From the NCBI GenBank assembly GCA_949751835.1, contig CATKHK010000005.1:248001-312000 (forward strand): a DNA stretch of 64,000 bases, given 5' to 3'. A model generated the notes under the pieces. That model was not told the origin of the DNA. It was given only the letters and a program-made list of their open reading frames with translations, and made no database searches. This document shows, in pieces, positions 59,394-64,000 of this stretch. How positions within the stretch are numbered: position 1 is the first letter of the stretch; every line of letters starts with the position of its first letter. The DNA comes from Blepharisma japonicum (Eukaryota; Ciliophora; Heterotrichea; Heterotrichida; Blepharismidae). Position numbers and translations under genes: made by a program.

Positions 59394-60568
59394 TTAAACT
59401 CGCCAAATAATAAATATTGAGAATATCAGCATATTGGCTGAGCTGTCCTCATCTTTATTATATGCGCGTCTATGAACGCCATAAAACTGATCCAAAGACA
59501 AATTCAAAACACAAGGTTCTGCATTCTGTATCGATGGATAGTAATATGCATTTGCCTGGTAATACATTAAAGTATCATATTTTTTCTTATCTCAATTAGA
59601 TTCAATGCATCTGGAAGCAGTTTTCCTATTACTGTGGCAATTTTTAGCATCTGCAGTTTGAAGCCATTCTAATAATAGCTTATAATAAGTAATATATCTG
59701 CTATCTCCATTAAATAAATTGCAGTATAGCTCATTTCCAGTTGCTGTATAAACACATTGACAACCTGGCTGACTAAAGCGAAATGGTGGATCAAAAAAGT
59801 TATCTGATGTCGAAGTGTATTGAGCATTTTCAGCTGCATATGATACTGGCACATTTCCAGATGCTTTTAGCTGACTTGTGCAGGCATATAACTTTTATGA
59901 GGAGCACAATAGGTGTATTGACATAAATTATTCACATTATCTTCGCAGGTCGCAATAATTTCATGAGCAGCCACACATCCATATTCTAGGCACAAGTTAG
60001 AATTAAGTCTAAACTATCAGTGATATTGCACCCTGCTCCGATTTCGCAGTCAAAACCACTTAGGCAGCTTTTGAACCAGATTTCGTTAAAGGCCGGCAAA
60101 TTCCAGAAATACACCCAAATCCTGGATGACAAGAAGTTGCCATGTCACATTGCTTACCAGCAACACTGCCTTGGCATACCCCATCTGTACACGATGAAAC
60201 GAAAGCATCATCACAATTACTTAGGTTCTGCATTTTTCATCAGGGTAACTTTCTCCATGTTCATACTCAACTATTGGTATACATATAAAATTTGTTTTAA
60301 AATTGAATCCGCAATTAAGTCGAAGAATCTGTATATGGGCTGCATAGATTCGTTTTAGTTTTTGCATCATAGAAAATGCAGGTATCATTGGCGAAATCAA
60401 CATTGTCAGGCTTGCAAGTGAATATTTGACAAACTGGAAGGTTAGCAGTTTCGGACGCTTCTTCAAGAATTATATCAGATACTTGATTAACCTCTGTGTT
60501 AATCGTATAGCAGCTTAATAATCTAAAGAAATCAGCAAGAGCATTTTAGATATATGATCTAAAGACAT
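59394..60568 (-). pseudogene. Decayed copy of the secreted Cys-rich gene
   Basis: It follows the intact gene 56681-57853 from the ATG to the end, with clear pieces (CQIFTCKPDNVDF, GAGCNITDSLD, FFDPPFRFSQPGC, TGNELYCNLFNGDSRYITYY, CHSNRKTASRC, and a hydrophobic end). Several in-frame stops and at least three frame changes break it (for example near 60515, 60240 and 59570), including in the Cys-rich domain. The spacing to TMEM184-like copy 2 is like that in the intact pair. It is the dead partner of a duplicated gene pair. Confidence 0.85.
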
Positions 60569-60846
60569 TTATTTTATTCACCAAAGATTCATATATCCCA
60601 TGATTTCATATCACTTCCCCATGAACATATCATTATAAATTAAGGTAAATATCCTGAACTCCAATTTAGGTTGAATGATTAACACTGTACTTATGATTAG
60701 CATTAAGGATGCTTATATTATAATTCCCAAGATTGGTTTTTATCATCATTTTTCCTTTTGATGAGGCTTTTCTAAGTACGTAAACGTAAACATAAAATAT
60801 TTATGCTACTAGGATTTAGCTCTATTTATATTTACAATAATCTATC
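60569..60846. promoter_or_regulatory. Divergent upstream region
   Basis: Lies between the dead Cys-rich copy and the small gene at 60847. AT-rich, no motif recognised. Confidence 0.3.
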
Positions 60847-61194
60847 ATGCCTAAATCGACTAAAATAAAGATGGCTTTACCAAATTTTATTTTGAACGAA
60901 CAAGCTCGATTAAAATTAAAGGAAAAAGAATTGATAAAGAGAAAAGAAATTTTGCTTTACAAGATCAATAAAACAGAAAATGAAGAGATAAAAAGCAGTT
61001 ATATGGATATGCTAGTTCCAATTATATTTGAAATTGATGACATTAGTGATTCTATTGAAAATGCGGGAATGGTGGGAAGAGCTTGAGATGATTCTAGCTC
61101 ATCTATGTTTTACTCAAGTGAAGACACGACTACTTCCGGTTTTAGTGATTATGAGGCTATTAGAATAGCTAGAAGAAATTACGGACTTAGGTAG
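60847..61194 (+). CDS. Small unknown protein with coiled coil
   Basis: 115 residues with Trp-TGA at 61084-61086. Residues 18-60 are a charged helix (LNEQARLKLKEKELIKRKEI) and probably a coiled coil. The end is Ser/acidic (WDDSSSSMFYSSEDTT) followed by IRIARRNYGLR. I do not recognise a family. Codon use looks like that of its neighbours. Confidence 0.6.
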
Positions 61195-61406
61195 AGATGT
61201 AGTAGAAGAAGAAATTAGATTTTTAACTAAACAAAACAATTTTTCAATATATACGAAATCAATTTAGATATTTAATATAAATATCTTTTGAATTATATAT
61301 TAAGGATTCTTTGATTAATTTTAATGTATATATAAAATATATCAAGATTAGAAATAATATTAATAAAATACTGAAAACAGATGATTATAATAAAATCAAG
61401 GAGTGA
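61195..61406. other. Spacer between convergent genes
   Basis: 212 AT-rich bases, nothing seen. Confidence 0.5.
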
Positions 61407-63278
61407 TTAATTATTATTTATTCTAAACCAAGTCTGATTATGTTCAGCGCCATAACTTTGTAGGATATTCACTATTTCTTCTTTTTGGTTAATTATTGCT
61501 AAGTCCAAAGGAGTATAATCAAATGCACTCTTTGGTGATAAATCAGCCCCATATTTAAGCAAAGCATTAACTGCCTTTAAATTCCCCCTTCTTGAAGCTT
61601 GGTGGAGTGCAGTTTCACCAGAATTTTCACATTCATTTACCCTAGCACCTTTTTCACATAAAAACTCAACGATATCATCATGCCCACAAGCTGCTGCTAC
61701 CATAAGTGCTGTCCATTTATAATAATCGGGAATATTAATATCAAACCCTGCGTCAGTTATCATCTGCAGAATCTTCCACATTCTTTTTTCGACAGCCAAA
61801 ATTATAATAGGCCTCATATGAAATTTTTCACTTATTGACCTTTCTTCGAGCAAAATTTCTTTTTCCTTATTAACGATCTCATTTGAAATTAAATAATTGA
61901 GAATAATAAGAGCAATATCTTCTTGTTGGCTCAATATATATAATTGGCAAGCTTCATAAAATGATATTAAAGGAAATTGGTCTGCATATGAGTTAATTAT
62001 CTTAGTCAATATCGTTTGATTAGAAGCAAGGATATTGTAATGAAGCTTACATCGAGAAAATTTAACCGAATTTTCCAACAGAAAAGTAAACATTTCTAAA
62101 TTATTTTCTTGGAGTGCTGCACAAATTGTATTACAGTTCCCTGAAAAAAAGTTTTGAGTGTGCAAGCCTTTATCTATAAACAATTTGAAGATTTCAAGGC
62201 TATTTTTACTTTTAATAGCTTCCAATAGAGCAGGAGTTTCTTCTATATTGCTATATTTAATCGGCCATATATCTGCTCCACAATTTAAAAACAATTTGAT
62301 CAAAATACTAAAACTCTTCTTTATAGCTGCATTCAAAAGAGTTGTATGATCAAAATATAAATGATTGGATAAATCTATTCCATACATTATCATCAACTTA
62401 AAAGCTTCTACTAATTTTGCCTCATCTTCTGACTCATTTATCACCTGAAATTGAGGATATTTCCATTCTTTCCATTTATTGGAAACAATATTCGGATCTC
62501 CTCCAATTCTTAGCCACTCTTTAAGTTCTGCTGTATCTTCAAGCTTACATAAAATATCATACAAATTCAAATGAACAACATCTATATCATGATTTCTCAA
62601 TATATCAGCAATTCCAAAGGAATCCTGTTCAATAAAAATTCTTTTCAGGTGCGACCATGTAAGGACCTTTTCGAACTCTTTTATTTTTATTATAGATTTT
62701 TTGTTATAAAGTTTTGACATCATCACATCAAGAATTTCTAATTGATTCAGTTTGTCAATTATTATTACTAAGTCTGAAAAATTTGCTTTAGTATTACCTA
62801 AATAAAGTTTCTTTAATCTAGGGAAAAATTCACAAATTTTTTGAGCGCCGAGGCTAGGGCTTTGATTGTTTGTAAGTTTTAGCTCTTCTAAATTGAAATA
62901 TTTGGTATCTTCTTGAATGTTCTTATCAATTGCAGTTCATAAAATGTCTAATCTTATCTGACTGTTTGAAATGTCGAGTTTTAATAGCAAAGGATTCGAA
63001 AAAATAACTTTAGCGAGTGTTTCTTCTGAAATGCGTACATTTTTCAAATTAATAGAGAAAAGTTGATATTTCTTGATATGATTTGTAAACATAGTGTCCA
63101 TATCAAGATTGCCAGGTAATAGCCTATATATAAGAGATCCCTCAAATGATAGGTAGTGATAAGCTCTTTCAATCACAAATTTTCATTTCTTACATATAAT
63201 TTGCAAACCTACAATCTCATTAAATGGCCCAACTATTGTAAGAATGCTTGCTAAAATTGAATTAGGAATTTTATCCAT
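61407..63278 (-). CDS. F-box/LRR/ankyrin-repeat protein
   Basis: 623 residues with Trp-TGA codons in the F-box and LRR parts. N-terminus: F-box-like (IPNSILASILTIVGPFNEIV, then GLQIICKKWKFVIERAYHYL). Residues about 70-190: leucine-rich repeats (NPLLLKLDISNSQIRLDIL, FPRLKKLYLGNTKANFSDL, LNQLEILDVMMSKL). From about 210 to the end: ankyrin repeats, poor at first, clear later (DYYKWTALMVAAACGHDDIV, NSGETALHQASRRGNLKAVN, FDYTPLDLAIINQKEEIVN). LRR and ankyrin parts are both protein-binding; the F-box would link targets to an SCF ubiquitin ligase. An F-box with both repeat types in one protein is uncommon. Confidence 0.8.
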
Positions 63279-63334
63279 TGCAAATTAAAGCTCCATACTT
63301 AAGTTAATGTTATTAAAATTATAAAAATTATTTA

Positions 63335-64000
63335 TTAGAAAAATGAATATGGATCTCTATCATCTGGCTCAGTCTTCACATGCACTCCATTAACAGCTCC
63401 TAAATTTTTTAAAACCGAAACAGAGTTTCCTATTGATAAGTCTAAAGGTGTGAATCCATCGTTAGATATTGAATTAATTACTGCCCCAGATTTTACTAAT
63501 TCTTTTATCGCATCTACCTGATTACTTTTCGCAGCGTGATGAAGCGCAGTCTTTCCAGAAAAATCTTTTTGATTTACAACTGCCCCACATAAGCAAAGAA
63601 AATTAATGATATCAGTATAGCCTTTTATAGAAGCTGACATAAGAGCAGTAATTCCATTATTATCTCCCAAGCTAACATCGAAGCCTTTTTCAGTCAATTT
63701 GTATAGAACCCTTAAAGCTCGAGTTTCAGCTGCAATCACTATAAGTGGTAGTTTAGCATCTTTTGCAATACTAATACGTGATAAATTTTCTAGAATGCTA
63801 TTCTCTCTTACATGCCCAAGCTGAGCAGCTATTGTTTCAATAAGCATTAATGCTCTTGCTATATTCAAGTGCCTAACATAATTTTGAGTTGCTTCATATA
63901 GCATTTCTAAAGTAAATAGATAGCAATATGAGTTTATTAAAGTATCAAAAAATTCGCTATTCGTTAAAAGTATGTTCTTATCATCTGGGCATCTAAAATA
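63335..64000 (-). CDS. Ankyrin-repeat protein, paralogue of the previous gene, 5' part outside window
   Basis: The frame is open from the right edge to TAA 63335-63337 (221 codons). It aligns with the C-terminal ankyrin part of the gene at 61407-63278: LPLIVIAAETRALRVLYKLT, then NNGITALMSASIKGYTDIIN, then FSGKTALHHAAKSNQVDAIK, then NDGFTPLDLS. The tail differs (VKTEPDDRDPYSFF). The start and any F-box or LRR part lie beyond 64000. It is a tandem duplicate, 57 bases upstream of its paralogue on the same strand. Confidence 0.82.
   Translation of the reverse strand, partial: YFRCPDDKNILLTNSEFFDTLINSYCYLFTLEMLYEATQNYVRHLNIARALMLIETIAAQLGHVRENSILENLSRISIAKDAKLPLIVIAAETRALRVLYKLTEKGFDVSLGDNNGITALMSASIKGYTDIINFLCLCGAVVNQKDFSGKTALHHAAKSNQVDAIKELVKSGAVINSISNDGFTPLDLSIGNSVSVLKNLGAVNGVHVKTEPDDRDPYSFF

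Overview
The window reads as nuclear DNA of a ciliate, most likely a heterotrich of the Blepharisma type. TGA is read as tryptophan throughout and TAA/TAG are the only stops. With that code, stretches that look broken become long single-frame genes, and paralogues show TGA in one copy where another has TGG. The DNA is AT-rich, genes are short-spaced and almost intronless, and the gene set (FEN1, ALG1, Rab, DOP1, PHD and BAH proteins, REJ/GPS receptor) is eukaryotic. The species is inferred from the code, not proven.

Layout: (1) 1-19.05 kb is a tandem array of a ~9.15 kb unit. Each unit carries one very large surface receptor: signal peptide, malectin domain, Cys-rich repeats alternating with two LamG-like domains, REJ module, GPS motif, then a polycystin-1-like membrane region. 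The first copy is a decayed fragment. The second has a premature TAG and a lost GPS cysteine. The third is intact. (2) 19.6-32.7 kb is a tandem array of SABATH-type carboxyl methyltransferase genes: five intact (A, B, C, F, G) and three broken (D, E, H). D-E-F looks like a second copy of the A-B-C cassette. A decayed PiggyBac transposase gene lies between F and G. (3) 32.8-53.8 kb is a dense housekeeping stretch: unknown small proteins, DOP1, a BAH-PHD protein, a large family-3-receptor-like membrane protein, a C2H2 protein, FEN1, a Rab GTPase, an F-box protein, a PHD/ePHD protein, a papain-family protease and an aquaporin-like protein. (4) 53.8-60.6 kb on the minus strand holds ALG1 and two tandem pairs of a TMEM184/Ost-alpha protein with a secreted Cys-rich protein; one Cys-rich copy has decayed. 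(5) 60.8-64 kb holds a small unknown gene and two F-box/LRR/ankyrin-type genes, the last running off the window.

The accessory half (1-33 kb, and 55-64 kb) is made of recent tandem duplications in all stages from near-identical to dead, with signs of gene conversion. The two points most worth attention are the malectin/LamG/REJ/GPS polycystin-like receptor array and the SABATH methyltransferase array. Everything here comes from reading the sequence; no alignment or database search was run.
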